A stretch of 64,000 bases of DNA from contig CAJQUW010001866.1 of the NCBI GenBank assembly GCA_907163375.1, positions 744,001-808,000 on the forward strand, in the 5' to 3' direction. Positions 32,174-44,234 of this stretch are shown here, piece after piece. Position 1 is the first letter of the stretch. Each line of letters opens with the position of its first letter. The notes beneath the pieces were generated by a model. That model did not search any database and was not told the DNA's origin. It worked only from the letters and a program-made list of their open reading frames with translations. Source of the DNA: Prostheceraeus crozeri. Its lineage: Eukaryota; Platyhelminthes; Polycladida; Euryleptidae. Position numbers and translations under genes: made by a program.

Positions 32174-32335
32174 CCCAGTGAAAAAAAATATGTCGGCCCG
32201 ACAACGAAATATCGTTACTTTTCGCTGTCGGCAAAAAGGTGGACGGTTCCTGATTTACTGCTTAATTGCCGACAGGCGTCATTACGTTACTGTGCCGACA
32301 CGTCATATCGCTCATTTGCCGACAATTTCTTACGA
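32174..32335. repeat. CMC left subterminal repeat array
   Basis: TGTCGGC at about 32,191 and 32,225, and GCCGACA at about 32,268, 32,294 and 32,318. Similar words occur in the right end. In CACTA-type elements such arrays are bound by the element's accessory protein. Confidence 0.75.
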
Positions 32336-32566
32336 CCGTTTTAGCTTCCCATTTACCTTAAAATTCATTAATAATCATAACATTAATTGTATTTTTGAAC
32401 AGATACACTATAAGATAGTCCCCTTTAAATACCTATACTCAAACGCAGTCCCTCAGACTCAGAAAACTCGAGAAAGATACAACATATGAAGTAATTTATT
32501 CTGCAAGAAATTGGCAGCCCATTCCAGTCATTAACAATTCAGTCAAATTTCAAAAGTTCTTTGACA

Positions 32567-35500
32567 CTAGCGGTTCATCTTGCGCTTTGGTGTCTCTCCA
32601 GACTCGCGTCTTCGACGGCCTCCCTCTTTGTCGCTGGCATCCTTCAGGATTCGTCGGATTGCGTCCTCGATGGTCTTTTCATCCGACCCTTCGATATTCA
32701 TTCGAAAAACTGCAGCTGTAAACCGAAAAATTCTATCATTATGATTTAATCAATTAAGAAACTGCTGTGGTTTAATTGAGAACATGATACAACTTGAGAA
32801 CAACAGAAAAACAGCAAATACGTCGTATGATCTAAATAGTAAGATCTACAATTACAATGTTTCATTGAATTAAGGTCAAAAACTATATCGTACGGGCGAA
32901 AAAACCGGCCAATTATTTATCCGATTCAAATTATTTCTGGAGCCTTGTCCTTAACGACCGAAATAATTGGCCAATCTTCACCCACTACTTATTTCTATTA
33001 ATTGAATTACAAAATAGATTTATTTGAATTATTTGCACACATAGAACAATCCTTCTACAACGCTTACGACGAGACTAAATCATAATTCCTCAGTTATCCC
33101 ACTATCAACTATGTAAGGCATCATGAAAAATAATCCATTGGTCTACTTTCCCCTTATTCTTCCACATTCGATGCAATATAACATTTCCTTCACACACTAT
33201 CATAGAAAAACGGGACGAGGATTTTAAGAAACAGTTTTGATAAGGACACGCAAATTTTACCATCGTTCAAATTTATGAAACTTCATCGTACAATGAGAAA
33301 GACTAACATATTGATGATGTCATTCAGCCAGTCAAATGTGTAGAAAAATGTGCGCGAGTCAATCCCCTTCATTAATAATCATATTTTTGTATGGAATACA
33401 CATACGTCTAGTTACTACGTTTTAATAAAACTTTTATAAAATCATTACGAAAATTTGACTTATCACACCATAATGAGACTGTTGAAAACTCGTCTTTAGA
33501 GATGAGAATGCTCTTTAAAACTCAAGCAAACGTGACATATTACTTTCTGATGTGCTGAAAATCCATATCTTCACCAGCATACTCCATCATTGGCAATTTT
33601 GACAACTGCCAACTGGCTAATTATGTAAATCAGAAGCGCCTGTGTATAAAGGCCTATTTAGCTTACTTGGTTTCTGATCTTAAAGCGACTGGCGATAAGC
33701 CCCTGATAGTTGAAGATTCCAGTATGTCCGCAACATGTAGGAAAATTAATTCTTAGATAAAAAATTCGTTGCAGCAACAGTGAATATCATTTATTTAAAG
33801 AAGCAATTATCTGATTTATGAAGCTAATTCGTTTAGCACCATAATAACACTCACTCCACTTAAAATACTAAAGCTAAACTGAATTATGAGATCATAACGC
33901 GTAAGAAACTGCTAATCATTAAACTAAACGGATGAACTTAGTATCGCTTGAGTCCTTGGGCTTCTTCAGTTTATGAAAGCTTTTAAAGATAAGCCGAGAC
34001 CTCGAAGGGAAAAGATTAATAAGATGATAACAATACTTAATTAAATCAAAGGAGCTACAAACGTTTCTGGCTCATTAGCAGTCATCAGTGCATCATACTT
34101 TATTGATAAGAATTCAGAATCAGAGCGAACTTCATCAGAACAGAATCAACTTCACTTTGATTCTGAATTCTTAACATCTATAATAAATTATGATGACGGC
34201 TAATGAGCCAGAAACGTTCATAGCTTCATTGATTTAATCAAGTATCATTATCATTCTATGAAAGCTTCGACTTAATCTTATTATATCTATGCACCCCAAT
34301 CGGGTGCGTAGATTGGTTTAAAAAATCACTGATTTTTTTAGCAGCATTTTTACCTTATAAAGATACAATCGTATGTAAAACTTTATCAGTTTTCTACTAT
34401 ATTTTTCAAAATCATTGTCATCTATTAACTCTCGATTAACTGATGCGACATAGGAGCTTGTTCGAAATAGACATTAAGATAGATCTACAATACTCATATT
34501 TAAGTTCACATAGTCATGCAGTTTAGTTGACTAGTCTTTGCATAAAACTGAGTCAAACTTACTTTTGACCAATGGCTCCAAATTGTCGGTGAACGGCATG
34601 CGGTCATGTACACCTGTGCGATTGAATCTCGTCTGCATCTCGACCGATAAAAGACGATTGACCATTCGCCGAACTGCGTCTCTGGTGTCCATCCCACCAA
34701 CAAAAGTAAGCTGATTCACCTGCAAGTACACGAATTAAATATTCACAAATAATACGAAGCATGATTTAATTTTTCATCAATAAATGTAGGCTCCTTTAAT
34801 GTAATAAATGTAGGATAACATTTCCATCTAACTTCAAGAATTCAATTTTTGCAAGCGCTATAAAACTGTATCAATTACGGAATTGCAATTTCATCTCTAC
34901 TGAGATCTCAACTGACAATTACTAGGTCTAAGGCCTCTAGGAGACTATATTTAGTTTGCACATACATCTTTGTCAGGACTTCAACTAAAATGTTGAGTTC
35001 TAATGCCTCAATGAGATTTTATTTAAAATATTCTTAGAGATTTTCTCTAACATTAATAAATTTCCGGTGGGAAAATGTATGACAGCCAAAAGCTGAATCT
35101 GAGTTTCCCACGGAAGATAAAAAAGTGGGAAACTGAGTGTCGTAACACCAGGACGCTGCTAGTGCAGCCTCTTCCACTGCGGAATAGTTTTCGCGACGTC
35201 ATTCAGTGGATTGTCAACTGACTTATGGCTTGTTGAGATTACTTGGGGCATGAACTGCTGCAGTGAGTGAGCCTCATCAGTAGTAGACCTGGTGTAACAA
35301 CTTTTCCCGTCATTGTAACAACTTGTCCCGAGAGAACTTTTGTAGGAAAAATCATTCTACAGCAAAAACCGGTAATTGACGAATAATTGGTAAGCGCAAT
35401 CTCAAGAACAATCTCGTGCTAGTGTCAATCAGTCGATCATTTGATGATTTCATGTCTAAGTATTTTAAGTTTTTCATATTTAAGTAACCATGCATCAGGA

Positions 35501-36951
35501 TTCATGCAGCTTCATAAAGCTAAGTTTCGGGTTCATCTCTACGACATGAATGTGTCACATCAACAATTTATAAATTAACATAATGAACATGTTCATATTG
35601 TCGAAGTAGGCCTAATTATCTGCAAAGCCACTGATAAAGCACGATAATGCTCATATACATCAGTCAGTCCGAGTGGCAGCGATGTTTTTAGGATACGGGG
35701 GCCTAGAATTACTCCAGTTAAATTAATAATGCTCAATAAATCAATACCTCTTTGACAGATTGAGAGGCTTTGGGGGAGGAGTTTCGAATGGGTGGTTCAG
35801 CATCTGAGTAGTCCGTCGAAGATTGTATTTGGCTTACGAAGTTCTGAAAGAAAATATTAACATAATTTTTCGTAAGTAGGCACCTATATTTTCTTTCATT
35901 AGTTCAGTTGTAAACGTAACGTACCGACAGAGGTGGCAAAATTTGACGAACACGTGGAATCCACACAGCACTAAAGTTTGATTTAATTTGTTCCAAGCGG
36001 TAGCCCAATTTCTTCAAATGACGTGTGAACAATAATACATCTTTTAATTCCTCCTTTGTGGTGGCAACTTGCAAAAGGAATACCTAAAAATTAACATAAA
36101 TTAGCTGAATGGTATCAATGACAATTCACGCTACGCGAGCAGTGTTCTAATTACAGACAATAAGTTACTAAACATCACGTATGGTTCCTGCGGTTTTCAG
36201 AAAAAAAATTCGAGGACCTGGTATGAAAATCTAAGAATTCAAATTGAACAACGAAAGCATATTTTACGGATGAACGGTAAATGAAGTACGACTATTTGGA
36301 AAATCTACATGTTCGTCAAAAAAACGATCCCTTTTTTATCAACATGTAGGGGACAGTGGGGCAAGTTGTAAAATTGCTCTAAGATCTTAATATGATGTAT
36401 TCTAACTAATTCGACTATGGCATATCTTGGCCCTTCTGAAAACAGGAAAATCAACAATTTTTTGGAGTTTTCATTTCAGTTTGTTTTAATTTGACTTTCG
36501 TCATTTCAACATCTTAAGGTGAAAATTTCATAGCACGGAACGTATGGTCCCTCATTCATAAAAAGTCATGAAAACTTTTGTGTATGCCAAATTTAGGTCA
36601 TAACATGTGTAGTCCTTAAGTTTGAAATCCATACATTACAACTTGTGCTTACAAGGTATGATACCTAATATCATTTGATATTTTCATTTGAATGAAAATA
36701 TTTTCAGCTACCCGGTAGGAGAAAAGATGTATACGTTCAAGTGATACACTTACGCGATACGTAACGAAATCATAGTCCGCCGTGAGCATCACTTTATCCT
36801 CCCTTTTCAGTGACTCATAATGAGTTTCACTCCAATTATGAATTTCTTTTACATCGAAAGTATCAATTGTTTTGTCTGATACAAAGTAGATGACAACAAA
36901 CTTGATTTCACAAAAAGCCGGATAGGCACGGTTGATTTTGACATCTGACAT
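32567..36951 (-). CDS. CMC accessory gene, five exons, DUF4806-like
   Basis: Exons on the minus strand: 36,951-36,754 (starts ATG right at the acceptor; 66 codons), 36,083-35,925 (53), 35,843-35,748 (32), 34,719-34,563 (52 plus one base), 32,715-32,567 (ends TAG). Every intron is GT-AG (donors GTAAGT, GTACGT, GTATTG, GTAAGT), all phases match, and no stop occurs, giving about 252 residues. Exon 1 carries KFVVIYFVSDKTIDTFDV; exon 4 carries LTFVGGMDTRDAVRRMVNRL, as in DUF4806 proteins that accompany such elements. The tail is basic (EGGRRRRESGETPKRKMNR). A DNA-binding helper of transposition is plausible but not shown. Confidence 0.8.
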
Positions 36952-37525
36952 CTGAAACAAACAGAAATTCTTTAAACTGTAGATATATATATACTCACTA
37001 CACAAGTACACGTTGAATAGTGATGTGATTCAGTTTAATGGGCAAAGGATTCAGATTCAAGATAGGTATAGGGAAACAATCAGGGAGACGCACATCATAA
37101 AGTTGATATATCAATAGATAGATATATCGATAGATTAATAATATACTAAAGAGGGAGTAGACTGCCAGAACATGGAACATGGGAATTTAAGCCATTTTTC
37201 TAAAATAAATGGATTATCATCAAGGTTAGTTTATGATTACTGTATATTGCGTCACTAGAATAAAGTTCATTCACGACTACTAATTACACGAGAAAACTCT
37301 AGATGGTTGCCGTTTGAAAGCAGGAGCCGAAGGCTAGTCACTTCCTACAATACGAGTATTATGTTCGTACATGACTTGTCGATCAAGAAAATTTCATATT
37401 AATTCACAAACTTTGTATTTCAAAAATAAGTTTGCCACTTCTAAGATCAAAGAATTTCACGCACTTCATTATCCAATTTTATATCTCTTTACTGAATATA
37501 TTTACAATCGATCAGGCAAACATGA

Positions 37526-39329
37526 CTAGGAGACAAGGGGTGAAAGAATGTATTCACCATTATACGGAAAGCCAATAACTTTGTTTGTAGGCTTTCCTTT
37601 GATTATCCTCTTCGTTACAGCGTAGTGACCGATGCCTAAGTTGGATGAATCGAACGGCTGGGTATACAAACTCTTTCTCATGGTAAGTACCTTTCCAGCA
37701 ATCAGTCCATCCGGAAAAACATCGGAGATGATAACACACTGATCACCTATCATGGCAATATTGTTTGGGACATTCTTCGTGTATCGTAGAGGTGGGACTT
37801 CTACTTTACTTACATCACGCAGATGGCGTACTTGGTGCACAACATGAGCGAAGGTATGCCTGGTTACTTTGATTCGTCGTTTCAACTTCCCCAAGAAGTT
37901 TTCGAACATAAAAGTAGAGAAATTACTAAGGCGACCGTAACGAGTGACCGCCTCATACAAATGAAGTAGAATGTGTACATTATATGAAACAGATTGAGGC
38001 CCAAAAATATGGGGGAAATTTCGTACAAATTCTTGCATACTTCTATGTGCCTCTGCGTAATACATTGAATAGTTAGTGGAGGAAAATACAAAATAAGAAT
38101 AATGCAAACACATGAGATGATTGTACACTTCGACTGACAATTACTTCCTGAACAAAAATGGAGTAAAATAGAGCAACAAGGTCCTATACTCAGTCCCCTT
38201 ATAATGAACAAGATCGATCAGAGAACGAACTTTCCTCTGAAACACAGGGAATGAATTCCCGATAACGTTCAATGTCGGCAGATAAGGAATCAAACTGATT
38301 ACCCCTAACTCTTCCATGAAATTTTACATTTTTCACACGTGAAAACAAGTAGAAACAAATACGTCGAAAAACTCCTAAACACACGCAATGGAGTTCGTCG
38401 ACAGGAAAGTGGGTGTTCAGTCCTACTATAGAGATCAATGGAGAGACACTTGTTTGGTTGTTTTCATCGTTATTTAAATATCGATCATCAGTTCTCTCAC
38501 GACCGGCCTCTACAGGAAAAACAATTCGATCCATCAAATAAGTCCTCTCTGCATCACAATAACTACACCCTTTCTTAGCGGTATGCCCCTTGACACACTG
38601 TAAGTGGGCACGCGCTGGAGCATCACAAACAAAGATGACGGTTCCAAGTCTCGTAAGTACTCCGTCATAACGATATCCGTCACTGCGCATCATCTTCACC
38701 TCATCAATTAAGTTTTTCAAATAACTATCCAACACAGGTTTATGTCGTCCGAGATGAATAGCAACGGGATATGGTTGGGGATCAGATCCAAACGAAATTA
38801 GAATAGGCCACAAGGATGTTGAGGAGCTCTTGTACAATGGCAGACCGTCTATATTGATTTTTACATTAATACGTAATTCTCCAGTATACGATGAGAATTG
38901 CTTGCGCTGTAAAAAGACCTTCAAATTTTCCTCAATGCCGATATATGTGAACATTCCTGAATCCACGTTTCTGACAACGAGATTTTTATGAGGTAGTTGC
39001 ATTTTTTTCAATCGATAAAGTGAGCTAGGAACTCCTTTAAAACCACGCTTATTCAATGACTGAAGTAAGAAATTCATACCAGCAACTGAAATATTGAAGT
39101 TGATATAAAATGCCAAAAGATCATCTGCAATGGAGGAATCACTATAAGAATCAGCCTCCTCGTCGCTTCCATCTGAACAATCAGGTGAAAAATAATCCAT
39201 ATCATTATCATCACTGTCAAGATCGCTCTCCACATCAGAATCAGTATTTTCACAATTGCCGGATATATATTCCATATCGCAAATGGTGTCATCTAATAGG
39301 ATGGGCTCCATATTGCGAGAATCACCTAC
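37526..39329 (-). pseudogene. CMC/EnSpm-like transposase, main exon
   Basis: The exon begins after a 3' splice site (TTATTTGTAG before GTGATTCTCGC, 39,329). An acidic N-terminal stretch (ESDLDSDDNDMDYFSPD) precedes a TNP2-like core: KINIDGLPLYKSSSTSLWPI, IFVCDAPARAHLQCVKGH, KKGCSYCDAERTYL and PVDELHCVCLGVFRRI. A one-base frameshift near 38,245 leads into RKVRSLIDLVHYKGTEYR. A TAA near 38,147 interrupts before LSVEVYNHLM. The DUF4218-like part follows (HIFGPQSVSYNVHILLHL, then FENFLGKLKRRIKV). It would excise and insert the element. The two lesions suggest an inactive copy. Confidence 0.85.
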
Positions 39330-41699
39330 AAATAAATAAGATTTCATTTAGAAAATTAAAAATGATTACATCTTACGAAGTGCATTAGAATTGAAAGGTA
39401 GGTTTATGCGTTAACTGCTTTCCTGTAGTGCTGATCATAAAAAACGGTAAGTTGTCGAAAAAATAAATTTTGAGTTTTTATTCTCATACCCAGACAACTG
39501 CCGGACTCAAGCATCTAAAATAATTGGTAACATAGGAAGTATTAGCTTCAACGACAAAAATACGAAAATTGAGCATTACACGATATGTCAGTAAAACTGA
39601 ATGTTATTTTCTAAGTTAACACGTTGGATGCCACACGATTTTCATAAAATTACCCTTGGGGCAACGATATAAATTAAAATATTAAATTCTTATAAACTCC
39701 GACATGGAAAAATCAATCATTTAACTTTTTAGCAAATTCGTCAGCCACATACGGCTGACGTGGCTCGTAGGACAGGTTGAGTGTCAGGCATATATGGCAG
39801 ACGTGGCACTCAATGTGTTAAAGATTTACTGCAATTGCGATCGACCTGATATACCTACTTATTGGAAGTCAAGGACGTAAATCAAACGTCCCCTAGCTCA
39901 ACTAATGAACAGCCAATTTTCTCATCGAATGGTATTGTTGTAAAAGTAGATATGTAACCTATTTCTAATATGCAAATCCTGTATCAACTATTTTCCAAGT
40001 TTTGTGTTCGCCATCTTTAAATTTGTAGAGGTTACTCCTACCGGTATATATCTGTTTCGCTATCTTACCTTCACGTTGTACTTCTTCATTATCTCCAGAA
40101 GGATTTTCCATTGAAAAAGCTGACTCGATATCAGATACCAATTCAATTCTAGCTCGTTTGTTGATACTTCTCCGTGAAATCATTTCCGAAAATGACCGTG
40201 GCTCACACACTCAACAGGCAAGATAAATGAAAATGTTCTATAGTTTGAATCAACAATGTTTATTAAGAATTAAAACAAAAGTGTTGTCTTACAATATCAG
40301 CGGTCAGTCATCGCAATTAATGTGAAATCTTTGTTTTCTTTCGGTAGTTGTGCTTGCAAGTAAAATGAAATGACATCCTAAAAACCTATGCAATGCAATA
40401 GTATATAATACTAGTAAGCTCCCCGACCTATGGGCAGGTTAGTTGGTAGATATGACTTATTATAGGGGGCATGTTTATAGGAAGGTATATAATTCAGATT
40501 GGATTTCTTACCTTTAGACACGTAGTACTTCGGGATATACGACGTTGCGTACAGAACCATTTGACGATGCCTTGACTATGATTGAGTCTCTCGATTTGCA
40601 TCTCGATAAAGCAACATACAACATGCCATGGGTGAATACTTGTTCACTTAACTCTATTCCTATCCTACTAAAAGTTTCCCCCTGGGACTTATTGATAGTT
40701 ATCGCAAAGCATAATTGTACAGGTCCTAGTTCTCCTACTGGGCGGGTTTATTCTTGAAAAAGGGGCTTTACGTTTTCTAGGCATAGTATTTTTGCAATCG
40801 TAGATCAGATGATAGGACTGACCTTGCAAAGTTATTGAAATAAATCTACTACTAAAATAAGTAGTAACATAAATGTCAGTGTATTTAATAAAAAATAAAT
40901 ATATATTCTTCAATCAGCTCTTTGTGTCAAAGAAAAAGCACTTCGACATTATAATTTCTTTATGTGCATAACAACCTTAACAGCATTTAGTATGCCTTGT
41001 CTCCACTCTAAATATTACAGGAGATGCAATGTAAAAGCCTGCATAATGTGGTGTCTTTTATTAACATTTTGTGAACAATATTAATTTTAATAATTGAGCA
41101 ACGGATTTGACCACGCATTGTATTCAAATCTTTAAAGAAGTGAATGTATTAATTGGTCTAGAAGTATTACACATATTTTGGCTAACTATTCTGACTACCT
41201 ATTTTTCGATTTTACGTGAAAACGGCTGAATGAATTAGGCTGAAATAAGTTGCATTACACTCAGCTCATCCGAATTGTATAGAATGGCTACCACAGTCAC
41301 GTGTCGGCGGATGTCCCAGAATAAGAACCTGTTTTTCGCTCACCACAATTATATATATAGATGTGCATGTCCCTCTAAATAATAAAATGCAGAAAGTAAT
41401 TTATCTCGTAGGTAAACATACCCTTCATATTGACAGTAAATATAATAATTAATATGGATCAAAGTATTTTTCATATTACAGCGGAAAATTTCATGTCAAT
41501 TTTAATTATAGGCTACACAATGATCCACCTTTATTGTAAACGCGACAACTGTAACATTCGTTTACGCTTTAATAAAACATCTGTTATTATTAAATCCCAA
41601 CTTACATGTCTGCAGACTGTACTCATCACTTTTGACATAAAAATTTTCACCGAACAGCCCTTTGCGCTAGTAGCAGATAAGTATCAAGAATTACAACGG
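39330..41699. other. CMC interior without further recognised gene
   Basis: Apart from the possible first exon at 39,965-40,201 nothing coding is recognisable. It should hold the transposase promoter, 5' UTR and intron. Confidence 0.5.
39965..40201 (-). CDS. possible first exon of the CMC transposase gene
   Basis: Minus-strand frame MISRRSINKRARIELVSDIE, acidic and charged, in the right place upstream of the main exon. A GT suitable for splicing lies near 40,043 (ACCG before GTAGGAG), which could join it to the acceptor at 39,329. The exact exon ends are a guess. Confidence 0.45.
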   Translation of the reverse strand, partial: PRSFSEMISRRSINKRARIELVSDIESAFSMENPSGDNEEVQREGKIAKQIYTGRSNLYKFKDGEHKTWKIVDTGFAY

Positions 41700-41853
41700 T
41701 ATGCCGACATGTCGGATTGGAAACGTAATGCTGCAGGTTTGCCGAAGTTAATGTGTCGGCAAATAGACGATATCTCGTTACAGCGAAATGTCGCTCCCAA
41801 AACGAGATTCCGTTTAATTGCCGACTTTTTGCCGACATTTTGTTTTCACCGGG
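41700..41853. repeat. CMC right subterminal repeat array
   Basis: GCCGACA at about 41,703 and 41,831, TGTCGGA at about 41,709, TGTCGGC at about 41,754 and GCCGACT at about 41,820, all within 154 bp of the terminus. Confidence 0.75.
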
Positions 41854-43417
41854 TATACGCCCAGGTGGGAAAACTATTTTCACTTATCAACAAGAAAAGA
41901 TTTTGTGTAAACGCATTCTATATGCAGCTGAGCGTGGATTTCCTATGACTATTTCTAACATTCGATTCGCGGCTTATGAATACGCACATACTGTACTCTT
42001 GATCGTCGCAGAAAATTGAATTCCAGTGTTCCAAATAATTGGCAGAAGAACAAGCGGGCATCACTTGACTGGTGGGAGTCGTTCCGCAAACGAAATCCAG
42101 ATCTTTCGTTACGAAAACCTGAAGGACTCTCTGCTGCGCGTGCGCAGGCCTTTAACAAGGAAAGAGTTGATGGCAATTTCAATGATTTAAGAGAACTGTT
42201 TGATCTTCTCAATTTGAGAGACTTTCCTCAGCTTGTCTACAACACAGATCAGACAGGGATATCCACAGTGCCTAATAATCCCAGCAAAGTGATTGCACAG
42301 AAAGGAGCTCGAAGTGTGCAGGCTGTTCGCACAGGTGAGCGAGGAACATTAACAACAATCATACCGACTGTTTCTGCATCGGGAGACATTCTGCCACCTT
42401 TCGTCATTTGCAATGAGGGCAATGTGAAGATGACTGTACGAAACATCTACGAAACTCATAATATCGGCGTCGCCTCCACGAAGTCTGGTTATAATGATTC
42501 AGGAACTTTTGTTTGATATATGAATCATTTTGATAGACACAGGACGAAAATTCCAGGCAAGAAGTGTGTTTTACTTCCGGACGGACATGCTTCACATGTT
42601 TCCATCGAAGCTACTGATTTCTGTATTAATCATGACATTGAGTTAGCTTGCATACCACTTCATTCAAGCTATAGATTACAACGCTTGACACGCATTTTAA
42701 TGCAGTCCTCAAACGCGCGTGGTGCAAGGCCCGTGAAAATTTTCTAAACGAGAGCGGAGTCTCCGCGATTACGACCAAAAATTTCGCTTCGCTTTTTTGT
42801 GCTGTTTTCAAAGAAATTGAGAGGAAAAGAGGTCTTGTTGTTGACGCATTTGCACACTGCGGAATATATCCATTGCAAAATACAATCAGTGATCATTAGC
42901 TCTCCGTTTCAAAGTCATTCCTTTCAGAAGTTGAAAGTAAGATGGAAATTGATTCAGTCAAGCCTTGTGATGTTCAAGATAATAATTCTGAAGGTATCTT
43001 AATCAGATCTATAATTTGCAGCCATAAGAAAACTTTGAATCCTACACATACTAAAGTCCATAAGATTCACATCACGTCTCCAGAAATTAGGGAGAAAAAA
43101 CTTATAGTTCGAATGCGATTTGATCAGAAGAAGAAACCATCGTGCCGTTTGATAAACGATGGACAACAATCGCCATGCACATCCAGAGGTATCGAAGACA
43201 GTATTTTGCAGCCCTCAACGTCAAAATCTCCAAAAAAGGATTCTGCAAAGCAAACGAAAAGAAAACTTGATAACAAGGAACACCAATTTTGCTGCTGCGA
43301 CGCAGCTTGGGAAGAAACGACAGAAGATTGGATGAAATGCGAATCTTGCAACAAGTGATGTTGTGAATCCTGTTTCGGCACTTTTTATTGCTATAAATGC
43401 TCTGTAAAGTTTATGTG
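41854..43417 (+). pseudogene. pogo transposase, catalytic and C-terminal part
   Basis: It continues with the second HTH (YQQEKILCKRILYAAERGF), shifts frame near 41,990, then gives NNWQKNKRASLDWWESF and the DDE domain. First Asp: VYNTDQTGISTVPNN. Second Asp: VLLPDGHASHVSIEATD. The third (LDTHFNAVLKRAW) is only readable after another frameshift near 42,680. A TGA at 42,514-42,516 interrupts before YMNHFDRH. The C-terminus carries a Cys-rich finger (FCCCDAAW, WMKCESCNK, CCESCFGTFYCYKC) with a TGA at 43,356-43,358 where Trp is expected. Such PHD-like fingers are common at the end of pogo-family proteins. Dead copy. Confidence 0.88.
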
Positions 43418-43732
43418 AGCCTTCTAGATAGACTGGTGTTGTCTCACCTTTAATAGACTACTTTGTTTTTTTTAGATTGCTATGTTGAATAAAGAATTAC
43501 TCGTTGGTGTCCATATCACCCCGACTCCTTTTTTCCCTTGAAATTTGTATCCCTTACGCGATGCTATATATAAATATCATAATGGATTTTCATTCCCTTG
43601 AGACATAATGTTATAGAAAGGCAGTGCCCTAAGCTACAATTTAGCGTATTAAATGTATGCATTCGTCCGCTTATTACTTAGAATTTAGACCCTAAGCAAA
43701 AAGTGTCCATATCACCCCATTTTACCCTACAT

Positions 43733-44234
43733 GCATTCTTAAATGAGCAGCTAACTTTAGTTGATATACATGCAAATAGACAGACGTCGTTACTCGAACA
43801 GTTGCTTAATCAATCCATTGCTTAGGAAATCCACCAGTTCATCATGCTGTAGATCACTAGTAGAACCAGAATGCTTGACTCTTCCATCCATTGGAACTCT
43901 TTGCCGTCTTTCTGGATTTCAGCACGATGACACCACAATACACCAATATCTTCTGAGACGACGTGGTGCACTATGAGATGAAGAGTCTAATGCTCTTATT
44001 TTCGATGAAGTGTATGTGTTTCAGCGTCCTGATTATCAAAATGGCCACTTTCATGGTCTGACAGCTGAAGAAAATTCACCCGCATCCACAGCTTTGGGTG
44101 TATATTTGATCTCATCACTGTCTTCATCGAATAACGATGTAGTTGCTATGATTCCGTATTCTCTATTGGCAACAGAAATACTTCAATCTTCATGTGTAGA
44201 AGTATACAATCTTCTCACAACAAACACCATGTAA
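43733..44234 (+). pseudogene. P element-type transposase, catalytic region (fragment 2)
   Basis: Right after the pogo element the reading resumes in P-element style: FLNEQLTLVDIHANRQT, a frameshift near 43,785, then CLTLPSIGTLCRLSG, a TGA at 43,974-43,976, then NALIFDEVYVFQRPDYQNG followed by FHGLTAEEN, and DVVAMIPYSLLATEIL. LPSxxTL and the IFDEVYV acidic site are hallmarks of P element/THAP9-like transposases. It complements the THAP fragment at 28,478-28,957. No clear continuation is seen after 44,234. Confidence 0.8.

Larger units (their letters stand above)
32174..41853 (-). mobile_element. CMC/EnSpm-like transposon inserted in the pogo transposase
   Basis: A 9,680-bp element with inverted ends CCCAGTGAAAA (left) and CCCGGTGAAAA (right), flanked by TA on both sides (32,172-32,173 and 41,854-41,855). 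Subterminal TGTCGGC/GCCGACA words are dense in the outer 160 bp of each end. It carries two genes on the minus strand: a transposase with a TNP2-like and DUF4218-like layout (about 37,526-40,201) and a five-exon accessory gene (32,567-36,951). The 2-bp TA target and the transposase type suggest the CMC superfamily. Confidence 0.87.
31117..43729 (+). mobile_element. pogo/Tigger-like transposon split by a CMC element
   Basis: Ends: GTAAGGTAAAATGGGGTGG at about 31,115 and, inverted, GTAGGGTAAAATGGGGTGA at about 43,729. The terminal match continues through TATGGACAC (about 28 bp), next to TA on both sides. Excluding the CMC insertion (9,680 bp plus a 2-bp duplication) the element is about 2.9 kb, a normal size for pogo. 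It encodes a CENP-B/pogo-type transposase in two parts (32,011-32,171 and 41,854-43,417). Extra copies of the ATATGGAC terminal word occur inside both ends. Confidence 0.88.
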
